DNA of 64,000 nucleotides from Phycisphaerales bacterium (GCA_020853815.1 JADYYE010000047.1:1-64000); one strand, 5' to 3'. Positions 1 through 8,663 are shown, numbered from the stretch's first letter. The notes: generated by a model not told the origin, from the sequence alone. Numbers and translations are program-made.

Positions 1-15
1 AATCTGTCGTTCGAG

Positions 16-124
16 CACCGAGGTTGGCCCAAAGCGGCCAACCTACGGTGGCACGGCGCAGGGAGAGGTCGGGGCCACCCGCCGAGAGCACCGAGATCGC
101 CGCGGGGCTGCCGATCTCGGTGCT
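16..124. repeat. Two strong hairpins at the window edge
   Basis: Two inverted repeats lie in the 222 bases before the first gene. The first pairs 21-29 with 36-44 (AGGTTGGCC and GGCCAACCT around a 6-base loop), and CACCG/CGGTG extends it past a one-base bulge. The second pairs 87-99 with 112-124, a perfect 13-bp stem with a 12-base loop. Neither is followed by a T-run, so they look like palindromic repeats rather than terminators. An open frame across this stretch has no recognisable product and is not annotated. Confidence 0.5.
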
Positions 125-222
125 GATGGATGAGTCGTTTGCTCCGGACATGGCTCTCTTGGCGCTAGGTGCCTATGTGCCGCATCGCATGGGTGGGAAG
201 TCTGCAGCAAGCTGTGCGAGTG

Positions 223-522
223 CTACTCAAGAAGCTGCGCTTGGCTGCGTATCCACTCCCAGGCTTTGGGCGGCAATCGGCCCTGGCGGCTTGAAAGACG
301 TACTTCCATCACCAGGTGTGTTGCAGGTATCCCCGCGTCGCGGGCGCATTGAGTAAAATGCTGAGATAATTCGTTGGCATCAAGCGATGTAATAATAATA
401 TATGCCGATTTTATGTAGTGCCACCAATTATAAATTTCGTCATGGGTAATCAAGGCATTGTGTAGCTCTTTGTACGAGCCTTTCTGATGACGATCAAATG
501 TTATTATAAAGCAATAGCTCAC
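223..522 (-). CDS. Small SinR/Cas2-fold-like hypothetical protein
   Basis: The protein has 99 residues and starts at GTG, which overlaps the TGA of the upstream gene (GTGA junction); GGAGAA lies 7 bases before the start. The N-terminus (CFIITFDRHQKGSYKELHNAL, with a WWHYIKSAYII strand) resembles small proteins annotated as SinR family, which are thought to share a ferredoxin-like fold with Cas2. That likeness is from memory and weak. The gene is AT-rich compared with the rest of the window and is translationally coupled to a membrane protein, which suggests a transferred two-gene unit. No cas1 or CRISPR array is nearby, so a CRISPR role is not suggested. Function unknown. Confidence 0.6.
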   Translation of the reverse strand: MSYCFIITFDRHQKGSYKELHNALITHDEIYNWWHYIKSAYIIITSLDANELSQHFTQCARDAGIPATHLVMEVRLSSRQGRLPPKAWEWIRSQAQLLE

Positions 523-920
523 GGGTGCTTCTCCGATGGGTCGGATGGAAGCTGTGGGGCAGGTACTGATTCATCAATCAATATTCGATCCTCGTCGGCG
601 GCTGGTATTTGCTCCTCTTTGGATCCGAGCGGCTCTCGTTCTAATCGTCGCATATTCTCCAGATGCGTCTCAGAGCGGCAGAATTCTGGCTGCTGGAATG
701 CTTTAATGGTGTATATGACCAAAAACCATAGTACAACAATCACAAAAACGCACACGACAATCGTCGATAGATAACTCGTCGCGCCGGCGATTGAAAGAAC
801 AATTGCGACTCCAATAAGAACCAAAAATACAAAAAACAGAAGCGGATAAAAGCCGCTGGAGCGTTGCGTCTTTACCAGCCATTCCTGTGCTCCGCGTATC
901 CAGTCATATGCTGATGACAT
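519..920 (-). CDS. Two-helix membrane protein of unknown function
   Basis: This 133-residue protein has a perfect AAGGAGG ribosome site 4 bases before its ATG. Two hydrophobic segments (about residues 25-46 and 52-73) are separated by a very short turn, so both termini probably lie on the same side. The tail (about 75-133) is charged and rich in Glu, Asp and Pro. The gene overlaps the next small gene by a GTGA junction, so the two are expected to be made together. It begins 48 bases after the mutase stop on the same strand, but its base composition is clearly more AT-rich, pointing to separate origin. No family recognised. Confidence 0.7.
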   Translation of the reverse strand: MSSAYDWIRGAQEWLVKTQRSSGFYPLLFFVFLVLIGVAIVLSIAGATSYLSTIVVCVFVIVVLWFLVIYTIKAFQQPEFCRSETHLENMRRLEREPLGSKEEQIPAADEDRILIDESVPAPQLPSDPSEKHP

Positions 921-968
921 ACGCCTCCTTGCAATGGCTGGCTTGTTGCGCCGAGCGCGAGCAGTTGT

Positions 969-2948
969 TTACCACTCCGGCCCGCCGCCGTACCTGCCGT
1001 ACATGTCGGCCATGGCCTGGACCATCTCGCCGAGGGTGCAGTTGGCGAGGGCGCCGTCGATGAGGGCGGGCATGACGTTGGTGGGGTGGAGGCCGTTGCC
1101 GGTGCTGGGCGAACCAGACCCCGAGCTTGCGCGCGGGGCTCCCTTCAAGGCACCGATGGAAGTGCCCGCCTTGCCGACGCCGGGCAGGTCGTTGATGAGC
1201 GTGTAGGGCTTGCCGACGCACGCGAGGCGGATGTTCTCGAGGGCCTGCTCCACGTGCTTGGCGTTGCGCTTCGCCTTGAACTTCGTCAGGCGGTCGACCT
1301 GCTCGGTCTCGACGGAGTCCGGGATCACGAGGATGTCGATCGGGCGCTTCTCGTCCTTGTCGATGTACTGATTGAGGCCGACGATGATGCGGTCGCCGGC
1401 CTCGCACTCCTCGCTGAAGCGGTACGACGCCTCGGCGATCTGGCGCCGGAAGTAGCCCTTGTTGATGCCGGCGATCGCGGAGCGGCCGAAGGTCTTGCGG
1501 GGTGCGTAGGCGGCGTGAGATTCGAGAGAGAGTGACGGAGTGACAGAGTGACGGAGTGACGGAGTAGAAGACACAGAAGAAGAGGCGGATCCAGAGGAGG
1601 AGGGAGCGGGATGCCAGTCGGTGTATGTGCCAATCGAGTCGATCTCGTGGATGTAGTCGAGGGCGTCGGCCTCCATCTTGTCGGTGAGGGCCTCGACGAA
1701 CCAACTGCCGCCGAGCGGATCGGTGACGCGGGTGACGCCTGTCTCGTGGGCGAGGATTTGCTGCGTGCGGAGGGCGACGGTGACGGCCTGTTCGGTCGGC
1801 AGTCCAAGCGTCTCGTCCATCGAGTCGGTGTGGAGCGACTGGCACCCGCCGAGCACCGCGGCCATCGCCTGGTAGGCAACCCGCACGATGTTGTTGAGGG
1901 GCTGCTGCTCGGTGAGGGAGCATCCGGCGGTCTGCACGTGTGTCTTCATGTACCACGATCGCTCGGACTTCGCGCCGTAGCGGCTCTTCATCACCCGCGC
2001 CCAGATCCGCCGCGCCGCCCGCAGCTTGCACAGCTCCTCGAAGAACTCGTTGTGGGAGTTGAAGAAGAAGGAGAGGCGCGGCGCGAAGTCGTCGATGTCC
2101 AGCCCGCGCTCCATGCACGCCTCGACGTACTCCATGCCGTCGCGGAGCGTGAACGCCAGCTCCTGCGTCGCGGTGCTGCCGGCCTCGCGGATGTGGTAAC
2201 CGGAGATCGACACGCTGTTCCACTTGGGGACGTGGCGCGACTGGAACTCGATGGTGTCAACGACGAGCTTCACCGACGCCTCGGGCGGATAGATGAACTC
2301 GTTCTGCGAGTGGAACTCCTTGAGGATGTCGTTCTGCAGCGTGCCGCCCAGAGTCGACCACGAGATGCCGCGCTGCATGGCGTGGGCGAGGTACATCGCC
2401 CAGATGACCGCGGCCGGGCCGTTGATGGTCTGCGACACCGTGACCTCGCCGACGGGGATGTCGGCGTAGAGGCGGTGCATGTCCTCGATGGTGTCGATCG
2501 CGACGCCGCACTTGCCGACCTCGCCCACGCAGAGCGGGTCGTCGGAGTCACGCCCCATCAGCGTGGGCAGGTCGAACGCGGTGGAGAGGCCGGTGTTGGC
2601 GTTGGTGCCCTTGGCCTGCGAGAGGAGGTACTTGAAGCGCTTGTTGGTGTCGTCGGCGCTCCCGAAGCCCGCGAACTGGCGCATGGTCCAGAGGCGGGTG
2701 CGATACCCCTGCGGGAACAGGCCGCGGGCATAGGGGAACTGGCCGGGCTGCGCCTTCGTGCCCAGGTCGCGGTCGATGTGCATGAGGGATTCGGGCGGAC
2801 CGCCCGCGATGGTGTTTGGGCCATAGGAAGGATCGAGCACCAGGCCCGAGATGGTGACCGCGTTTGGGTCGACCGGCGCCTTGGCGGGCGGCTTGGACGC
2901 GGCGGGAATGGCGACGCCAGAAAGTCGATCGGGGGTCGAGGTGCTCAT
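969..2948 (-). CDS. Acyl-CoA mutase large subunit, isobutyryl-CoA mutase type
   Basis: This 659-residue protein is a coenzyme-B12-dependent acyl-CoA mutase catalytic subunit (TIM-barrel type). It lacks a C-terminal cobalamin domain, so it needs a separate small B12-binding subunit, which is not in this window. The two positions that set substrate in the family read Phe92 (QFAGF) and Gln215 (HSQNEFIYPP), where methylmalonyl-CoA mutases have Tyr and Arg. Phe/Gln is the isobutyryl-CoA mutase (IcmA) pattern, so a methylmalonyl-CoA substrate is unlikely. Residues about 444-487 form a low-complexity Ser/Pro/Thr insert encoded partly by an 8-bp tandem repeat. The ATG at 2948 fits the usual family N-terminus, and no strong ribosome site is visible. 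Confidence 0.88.
   Translation of the reverse strand: MSTSTPDRLSGVAIPAASKPPAKAPVDPNAVTISGLVLDPSYGPNTIAGGPPESLMHIDRDLGTKAQPGQFPYARGLFPQGYRTRLWTMRQFAGFGSADDTNKRFKYLLSQAKGTNANTGLSTAFDLPTLMGRDSDDPLCVGEVGKCGVAIDTIEDMHRLYADIPVGEVTVSQTINGPAAVIWAMYLAHAMQRGISWSTLGGTLQNDILKEFHSQNEFIYPPEASVKLVVDTIEFQSRHVPKWNSVSISGYHIREAGSTATQELAFTLRDGMEYVEACMERGLDIDDFAPRLSFFFNSHNEFFEELCKLRAARRIWARVMKSRYGAKSERSWYMKTHVQTAGCSLTEQQPLNNIVRVAYQAMAAVLGGCQSLHTDSMDETLGLPTEQAVTVALRTQQILAHETGVTRVTDPLGGSWFVEALTDKMEADALDYIHEIDSIGTYTDWHPAPSSSGSASSSVSSTPSLRHSVTPSLSLESHAAYAPRKTFGRSAIAGINKGYFRRQIAEASYRFSEECEAGDRIIVGLNQYIDKDEKRPIDILVIPDSVETEQVDRLTKFKAKRNAKHVEQALENIRLACVGKPYTLINDLPGVGKAGTSIGALKGAPRASSGSGSPSTGNGLHPTNVMPALIDGALANCTLGEMVQAMADMYGRYGGGPEW
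1530..1565. repeat. 8-bp tandem repeat inside the mutase gene
   Basis: Four and a half copies of GAGTGAC(G/A) lie in the mutase reading frame. On the coding strand they encode part of the insert, including SLRHSVTPSLSLESH. Three 8-bp units make 24 bp, so only multiples of three keep the frame. Similar 8-bp arrays occur between genes elsewhere in the window. Confidence 0.85.
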
Positions 2949-3182
2949 AAGGGCAATTCTATCTGTGCCGCCGTTGCGGCCCAAGCGCGGAGTGGCCGAA
3001 CCGTCCGATGCCGCTGAAATCGCGCCACCGGGTGGATTGAAAACAACCTTTACGTTTGCTTGTCCGAATAACCCGCGAGTGCGGTAAAGCCGGGGGGAAT
3101 CTCCACCGATCAAGCATCGACGACGGAGGGTCGGCCGCGGGGCCGTCCTGGACATCACCGCAGATTGGGTAAGGAGCACTTC

Positions 3183-6100
3183 ATGTTGATCCGCGCTCGT
3201 GGCTGTCGGCTTGCTTGTGTGGCGGGGTCGAGCCGCTCGTTTGATCTTCTCGAGCCTCGCACGCTGCTCAGCGGCGACTACCTCCGTTTCGACCTGGCCG
3301 CCCAGGCGGGCACAAACGCCGTCGTTGCCGCCGATTTCGATCGCAACGGCATCATGGACCTCGCCGCCGCCAACGCCGACGCGGGGAGTGTCTCGGTCAT
3401 CCTCAACCGCGAGGGCGCGTTCCAGGCCACCGACAACTACGCCACCGGCGGCACGCCCTACGAGCTCGGCATCTTCGACTTCAATCGCGACTCCTTCCCC
3501 GATCTCATCACCCTGGACCGACAGAACGCGAAGATCATCACGCTTCAGAACAACGGCGACGGCACCTTCGGCAGCGGCCCGGAGATCGATCTCCCCGAGG
3601 GCGCCCACGCCGCTCGCGTCGGTGATTTCAACCACGACGAGAGCATGGACATCGCGCTCCTCATGCCCGCTGAAAGCGCCGTCCGCATCTACCTCATCGG
3701 CGAGGGCGACGAGAACGGCCCGCCCACCCTCGGCGAGTACGCGTCGTACGCCGTGGGGAACGGCGCGTCTTTCCTCGAGATGGGCGACGTCAACTCCGAC
3801 GGCGTGCTCGACCTGGTCACCACCAATACCGACGACGACACCGTCACCGTGCTCACCGGCGTCGCGGGCACCCCGAGCAACAGCGACTGGCTCCACGACG
3901 TCTTCACGCGCCTCATCCATCGCGAGCCGAACACCGGCGAGCTCGACACATGGCTCTCCGACCTCGACTCCGGCGCGAAGGAGCGCATCGACATCGTGAG
4001 CGAGATCGCGGGGAGCGACGAGTTCCTGCGCATGGCGATGGACCGCGCGTATACGCGCCTCTTCGACCTCATGCCCGATCAGGCCGCCCGCGACGTGATG
4101 CAGGACACCTGGGAGTTCACCGGCGAGTGGAACGATTGGTTCGCCCACATGGCGACCAGCGACTGGTTTGTCGCTCAGAACGGCCACGGCAACGAGAACT
4201 GGTTCAACGCCGCGTTCCCGCGTCTGATCGGACGCCAGCCCAGCGTCGCCGAACGCGTGCAGTACATGTCGATGTTCGACGATCAAAGCACGCAGCTCAT
4301 CGACGTCTGCCGCGCCATCATGGACTCCGACGCGTATGTCGAGTCCTCGCTCCGGCGCGTCTATTTCGACATCCTGCGCCAGCAGCCCGACCAGGGCCAG
4401 TTCGATACCCTCGCGGCGATCTACGACGAGCAGGGCGAGGGTTCCGTCATCGCCCGCCTGCTCGGGTCCGACGACTTTTTCAACCAGTCTGCTTCCAGCG
4501 ATGGATCGTTCGCCGAGATGGGCGTGTACGACGTGGGCGACCAGCCCGGCTCCGTCCGCATCGACCGCGCGGGCGACGACCACAACATGGACCTGGTCGT
4601 CACCAACGCCGGCTCGGGCAACGTCACCATCCTCTCCGGGAACGACGCCCGCGATTCCTTCGCCACTTCCTTCACCATCGACGCCGGCAATCAGCCCTCG
4701 TCCAGCTTCGGCTTCTTCGAGCCCGGCAACGGCTACATCCTCGCCGTCGCCAACCGCGGCGACGACACCGTCTCGGCCTTCAAGATCAAGCTCGACGGCA
4801 CCGTCGTTCTCTTCGATGTCGTCAAGGTCGGCGACCAGCCCGCCTGGGTCATCCCCGGCTGGTTCGGCAAGGCCAACGGCATGGCGGTCGCCAACCAGGG
4901 CGACGGCACCGTGACCGTCATCCTCTTCGGCGAGGGCGGCGATCAGAACAACAACGACGGGAACAACGACGACATCGCCGTCCCCGGCGCGCCCGATCTG
5001 GCCGACCTCAGCGACACCGGCGACGACAACCAGGACAACATCACCCGCTACAACAACGCCGGACGCCCGCTCAAGTTCATCGTGGGAGACGTCCCGCAGG
5101 GCGCGTTTGTCAACGTCTTCGCCGACGGCATCTTCCTGGGCAACGCCCTCTCGCGCGACGACACCGGCTTCGTCGAGGTCTGGACCGACGGCTTCACCGT
5201 CCTCCGCGACGGCGAGCACGAGGTTCGCGCCTCGCTCACCATCAACGGGCGCGAGGGCGACAAGGGCGAGGCCCTCGTCATCACCGTGCGCACGCCCAAG
5301 GTCGAGGCCGACCAGTCCGGCTCGGGCAACGTCATCACGCGCGGCGACGACGGCGCGCCCATCGTCCGCCGCCGCGGCGACGACGGGCAGTACCAGGACT
5401 TCAACCTCCACGAACTCGCCGGCGGCCCGGACATCACCGGCGACGTCGTCACCATGGACGAACCCAAGAACGAGCAGTACTACGCCGCCGGCCAATCCGA
5501 CGACGGCGTCGTCCTCTATACCGAGGACGGCGACGGCGGCTGGCGCAACCGAAACCTCACCCAGGAAGTCCCCGGCGCCGAGCCCTTCGCCGGCGCCGAC
5601 ATGGACGTGTACACCACGCCCTGGGGCTTTGTAAACATCGTCGGCGTCAACGCCGAGGGCGAGCCCATCATGTATTGGCAGGACGGCCAGACCGACGATT
5701 CCGGCGACTACCGCTGGAACTGCACCAACATCGGCGAGACCGAACTCCAGGCCAACGACCAGCCCGTCCCCGACTGGACCAGCGACATCGAGAGCTATGT
5801 CACGCCGTGGGGCGGACTGAACGTCGCGGGCATCGACAGCAACGGGCACGTCTACGTCGTCTGGTGGTCGCCCGCGTCCAACGGCTGGATTTCCAGCGAC
5901 CTCACCAGCCTCACCGGCACCCTCGGCATGGTCGGCTCGCTCTCCACCTTCGTCACCGAGTGGGGCGGCATCACCATCACCGGCCTCGACGAGCAGGGGC
6001 ACATGATCGCGCTCTGGTGGTCGCCCGGAAACGAGTGGCAATACACCGACATGACCACCTACCTCGGCGCCGCCGACTTCGAGCAGGGCTCGCAGTTCTC

Positions 6101-6374
6101 CTTCGTCACCGACGACAGCAAGCTCATCATCACCGGCCTCTCCAAGGAAGGCACCGTGATGTTCTTCAAGTGGACCCTGGAATCCCAGACCTGGGAGTAC
6201 ACCAGCCTCGCGCTCCCCGACACAGAGACCAGCCCGATCGTGGGCGCCCTCTCGGGATATGAGGGCGACGACGGATCGCTCCACGTCGTCGCGTCCAATC
6301 TCGACGGCCAGACGCTCGACTGGTCCAACAACCCCAGCGTCGACAACGCATGGGCCTTCAGCAACCTCGGGTAA
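3183..6374 (+). CDS. LEPR-XLL secreted protein with FG-GAP and DUF4214 segments
   Basis: This 1063-residue protein begins at an ATG 6 bases after AAGGAG. Near the N-terminus it carries LEPRTLLSGD, the LEPR-XLL motif of large planctomycete surface or secreted proteins. Residues about 35-215 hold FG-GAP/VCBS-like repeats rich in Asp and Asn (DFDRNGIMDL, DFNRDSFPDL), as in calcium-binding beta-propellers. Two DUF4214-like segments follow (about 230-330 and 340-460; VFTRLIHREPNTGELDTWL, RVYFDILRQQPDQGQFDTL), then more propeller-like repeats. The C-terminal 350 residues repeat a pattern ending in WWSP or TPWG, possibly a second propeller. Probably exported and calcium-binding; no enzyme motif is seen. 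A strong terminator follows. Confidence 0.85.
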   Translation: MLIRARGCRLACVAGSSRSFDLLEPRTLLSGDYLRFDLAAQAGTNAVVAADFDRNGIMDLAAANADAGSVSVILNREGAFQATDNYATGGTPYELGIFDFNRDSFPDLITLDRQNAKIITLQNNGDGTFGSGPEIDLPEGAHAARVGDFNHDESMDIALLMPAESAVRIYLIGEGDENGPPTLGEYASYAVGNGASFLEMGDVNSDGVLDLVTTNTDDDTVTVLTGVAGTPSNSDWLHDVFTRLIHREPNTGELDTWLSDLDSGAKERIDIVSEIAGSDEFLRMAMDRAYTRLFDLMPDQAARDVMQDTWEFTGEWNDWFAHMATSDWFVAQNGHGNENWFNAAFPRLIGRQPSVAERVQYMSMFDDQSTQLIDVCRAIMDSDAYVESSLRRVYFDILRQQPDQGQFDTLAAIYDEQGEGSVIARLLGSDDFFNQSASSDGSFAEMGVYDVGDQPGSVRIDRAGDDHNMDLVVTNAGSGNVTILSGNDARDSFATSFTIDAGNQPSSSFGFFEPGNGYILAVANRGDDTVSAFKIKLDGTVVLFDVVKVGDQPAWVIPGWFGKANGMAVANQGDGTVTVILFGEGGDQNNNDGNNDDIAVPGAPDLADLSDTGDDNQDNITRYNNAGRPLKFIVGDVPQGAFVNVFADGIFLGNALSRDDTGFVEVWTDGFTVLRDGEHEVRASLTINGREGDKGEALVITVRTPKVEADQSGSGNVITRGDDGAPIVRRRGDDGQYQDFNLHELAGGPDITGDVVTMDEPKNEQYYAAGQSDDGVVLYTEDGDGGWRNRNLTQEVPGAEPFAGADMDVYTTPWGFVNIVGVNAEGEPIMYWQDGQTDDSGDYRWNCTNIGETELQANDQPVPDWTSDIESYVTPWGGLNVAGIDSNGHVYVVWWSPASNGWISSDLTSLTGTLGMVGSLSTFVTEWGGITITGLDEQGHMIALWWSPGNEWQYTDMTTYLGAADFEQGSQFSFVTDDSKLIITGLSKEGTVMFFKWTLESQTWEYTSLALPDTETSPIVGALSGYEGDDGSLHVVASNLDGQTLDWSNNPSVDNAWAFSNLG

Positions 6375-6399
6375 CGAATTGATCGCATTCGCACGACCC

Positions 6400-6434
6400 C
6401 GCGGGCTCGGTGATCGCACCGGGCCCGCGTTTTT
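6400..6434 (+). terminator. Rho-independent terminator after the LEPR-XLL gene
   Basis: A 13-bp stem (6400-6412 with 6417-6429, one G-T pair) with loop ATCG is followed by five Ts. It lies 25 bases after the stop codon. Confidence 0.9.
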
Positions 6435-6480
6435 CTTGGCCGAGACTCTCTCTTGGCCGAAACTCTCTTGGCCGAAACAA
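6434..6480 (+). repeat. Three direct copies of TCTTGGCCGARAC
   Basis: Three imperfect tandem copies of 17, 15 and 15 bases start in the terminator tail (6434, 6451, 6466). They lie between the terminator and the next gene. No function is evident. Confidence 0.7.
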
Positions 6481-6580
6481 GGGCGCACGTGTGACGCGGC
6501 GCCTCGACGGCATCGCTCCTGCCGCCCGCACCGATTGCCGGGTTCGGGCTTCATCGTTCCCCAGCTACCCTCATCCGCTC

Positions 6581-7825
6581 ATGAACGAGGCCTTGCCCAA
6601 CCCGCCCGCCCCCGTTCCGCTCGACCCCGAGTCCGTCGGATTCGTGCTCGAACTCGGCCGCGCCCTGCACATCTGCGGCACGCCCGCCCACCGCCTCGAA
6701 GAAGCCCTCATCCGCATCTCCGATCGCCTCAACCTCCCCAACGGCCAGTTCTTCTCCACGCCCACCTCCATCATTGCCTCCTTCGGACCCATCGGCGCGC
6801 AACAGACCGGCCTCCTCCGCGTCGAGCCCGGCGAGACCAACCTCGACAAGCTCGTCCGCGTCGATCGCGTTGCCGACGACGTCGCCTCGGGCGCGACCAG
6901 CGCGCACGACGGCCTGGCGCGCATCCGCGAAATCCTCGCCATCCCCGCGCGCTTCCCGTGGTGGATCCGCGCGGGCTCGTTCGGCGTTTCATCGAGCGTC
7001 GCGTGCCGGTTCTTCGGCGGCGGGTGGCGTGAGATCGTCGTCGCGGGCATTGTCGGCCTTGCCGCCGGCGCGCTCGCCATCACCACCTCGCGCCTGCCCA
7101 CCATGGCGCGCCTGAGCGAGTTCTTCGCCGGCCTCGCGGGCGGGTTTCTCGCCGCCGCACTCTCGCCCGCGATGCAGCCGTTCTCTCCCGTCCTCGCCAC
7201 GCTCGCGGGCCTCATCGTCTTCATGCCCGGCCTGACCATCACGCTCGCGATGACCGAACTCGCCACGCGCAACCTCGTCTCCGGCACCGCCCGCCTCATG
7301 GGCGCGCTCATGACGCTGGTCCTCGTGGGCATGGGCGTCGCCGTCGGGCGAGCGATCGCCGAACGCTTCGTCGGTGCGATCGGCGACCCCGATCCCTCTC
7401 CCCTCCCCGACTGGACCCAGCTCATCGCGCTGGTCATCGCGCCCGTCTCATACACCGTCCTCTTCAACTCTCGCTCCGCGCACTTCTTCACCGCACTTGT
7501 GGCGGTCTTCGTCGGCTTCTTCGGCGCTCGCGCGGGGGCGCATATCCTCGGCCCCGAACTCGGCGTCAGCGTCGGCGCGTTCATGGTCGGCCTGGCCGCG
7601 AACCTCTACGCACGCCTCCGCGCTCGCCCCGCGGCCCTCGTCGCCGTCCCCGGCATCATGGTCCTTGTCCCCGGCGGTCTGGGTTTCAAGAGCCTCGAAG
7701 CGCTCCTCGGCCGCGACGTCCTCTCCGGCGTCGAGATCGCCGTCAGCGTCGTCCTCATCGCCGCCTCGCTCGTCGGCGGACTGTTCCTCGCAAACGTCGC
7801 CGCACCGACCAAGAAGTCGGTCTAG
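6581..7825 (+). CDS. ThrE-family threonine/serine exporter
   Basis: This 414-residue membrane protein has the two-part structure of the ThrE family. A soluble N-terminal region of about 140 residues (LELGRALHICGTPAHRLEEAL; FFSTPTSIIASF) leads into about ten hydrophobic helices from residue about 140 to the end. It therefore combines the DUF1212 half and the ThrE_2-like half that some bacteria split into two genes. Family members export threonine and serine using the proton gradient. The ATG at 6581 matches the family N-terminus; the frame is open further upstream, but that part overlaps the preceding repeats. It appears to be a single-gene unit. The substrate is inferred from the family only. 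Confidence 0.85.
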   Translation: MNEALPNPPAPVPLDPESVGFVLELGRALHICGTPAHRLEEALIRISDRLNLPNGQFFSTPTSIIASFGPIGAQQTGLLRVEPGETNLDKLVRVDRVADDVASGATSAHDGLARIREILAIPARFPWWIRAGSFGVSSSVACRFFGGGWREIVVAGIVGLAAGALAITTSRLPTMARLSEFFAGLAGGFLAAALSPAMQPFSPVLATLAGLIVFMPGLTITLAMTELATRNLVSGTARLMGALMTLVLVGMGVAVGRAIAERFVGAIGDPDPSPLPDWTQLIALVIAPVSYTVLFNSRSAHFFTALVAVFVGFFGARAGAHILGPELGVSVGAFMVGLAANLYARLRARPAALVAVPGIMVLVPGGLGFKSLEALLGRDVLSGVEIAVSVVLIAASLVGGLFLANVAAPTKKSV

Positions 7826-7994
7826 CGAGGCAGCGAGGCAGGGAGGCAGGGGAAGACCAGAAGTGGTCAAGTGGTCAAGTGGTCAGGTGGCCAAGTGGCT
7901 GAGTGTGCTCTTCGGTAGCCCGATCGACAGGCAGGGCAACTTCGCGCGTGTCTTTCCCTGCTTCGCTGTCTCGCTGTTTCCCTGTCTCGCTCTC
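7825..7994. repeat. Cluster of degenerate 8-bp tandem repeats
   Basis: Three arrays lie in this intergenic stretch. GCGAGGCA occurs three times (7825-7848, starting on the last base of the stop codon). AAGTGGTC and variants occur five times (7861-7900). T(C/G)(G/C)CTGTC-like units occur five times (7955-7994). The first and third arrays are close to reverse complements of each other, so they could pair. No gene is seen here. Confidence 0.8.
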
Positions 7995-8011
7995 CGTTTC
8001 CTTTCAAACGA

Positions 8012-8058
8012 CAACCGCCTTCGCCCGCGGATGAAGAAATCGCGGGCAGAGGCGGTTG
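8012..8058 (-). terminator. Long hairpin after the macro-domain gene
   Basis: An 18-bp stem with two mismatches (8012-8029 with 8041-8058) lies 24 bases beyond the macro-domain stop on the minus strand. The following minus-strand sequence is only moderately T-rich (TCGTTTGAAAGG), so termination is likely but not certain. Confidence 0.55.
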
Positions 8059-8081
8059 CAGGAGGGTGCTCATCACCAGTG

Positions 8082-8609
8082 TCAGTGATGAGCGTTGAGG
8101 AGTGTCTCGTTTGCTGCCTGTCCCTTCTGGAAATTCGTGTACAGCCACACGGGCATCTCGATATTGCCCAGGTGCTTGTGGATGAGCGGCGCGACCTCGT
8201 CCCACTTCAGGCCGCCCACGCCCGTCGCGAGCTTGGGCAGCGCCACGCTCCCGGGCTTGTCGGCGTCGATCAGCGAGCGCAGCTTCTTGAGCGCGTGATT
8301 GACCGATTCGTGCGTCGCGCGCCCGGGGTGCTTGCCGTGGTCATACGCCGCCTCCTGCGTCAGGAGGCACGCGATCCGCACCGGCCCGCTGGGCCCCGAG
8401 CCCGACCACACCCACATGTCGCCCGACTTGGGGTGATGCGTCTGGCAATAGTGGCGGAAGTCCTTGTACATCGCGGGGAAACGCTCGCGGAGCTGCAGCG
8501 CGAGCCCCGCGTGGAAATCGTCGTTGGGCGCCACGCCGTGCGCGATGACCGCGGCCTTGCTCAGCAGGATGTCGCCGGTGACCTCGTGGATGTTGTGGGC
8601 GGGCTTCAC
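8082..8609 (-). CDS. Macro-domain protein
   Basis: This 175-residue protein is a single macro domain. VTGDILLSKAAVIAHGVAPN at the N-terminus matches the first ADP-ribose-binding strand and loop, and LPKLATGVGGLKWDEV matches the phosphate-binding loop near the end. Macro domains bind ADP-ribose or remove it from proteins, nucleic acids or O-acetyl-ADP-ribose. The arrangement resembles the TARG1-like branch, but the catalytic residue cannot be fixed by eye. I chose the GTG at 8609 because GGAGGT lies 6 bases upstream and a near-consensus promoter ends about 50 bases upstream. The in-frame region further upstream lies inside that promoter. No toxin partner gene adjoins it. Confidence 0.85.
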   Translation of the reverse strand: MKPAHNIHEVTGDILLSKAAVIAHGVAPNDDFHAGLALQLRERFPAMYKDFRHYCQTHHPKSGDMWVWSGSGPSGPVRIACLLTQEAAYDHGKHPGRATHESVNHALKKLRSLIDADKPGSVALPKLATGVGGLKWDEVAPLIHKHLGNIEMPVWLYTNFQKGQAANETLLNAHH

Positions 8610-8663
8610 GGGTAGACCTCCGTGGGCGGCGGGAAATCGTGGTGGAAACACACGCCGCAGCCC

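Noticed and set aside
21-44. Possible integron attC site
   Set aside because: The arms GTTGGCC/GGCCAAC do not fit the GTTRRRY/RYYYAAC consensus, and no integrase is visible.
24-356. A 110-residue plus-strand frame at the window start
   Set aside because: It covers two hairpins and overlaps the well-supported minus-strand gene at 223-522. It has no ribosome site or recognisable sequence.
223-522. A genuine Cas2 adaptation protein
   Set aside because: Only a general small-fold likeness is present. There is no cas1, no array, and the catalytic Asp pattern is not clear.
969-6554. A very long minus-strand open frame spanning the LEPR-XLL gene and the mutase
   Set aside because: Only the part from 2948 to 969 has family likeness. 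The rest is antisense to a well-supported gene and has the Val/Ala/Asp/Gly-rich composition of GC-driven shadow frames.
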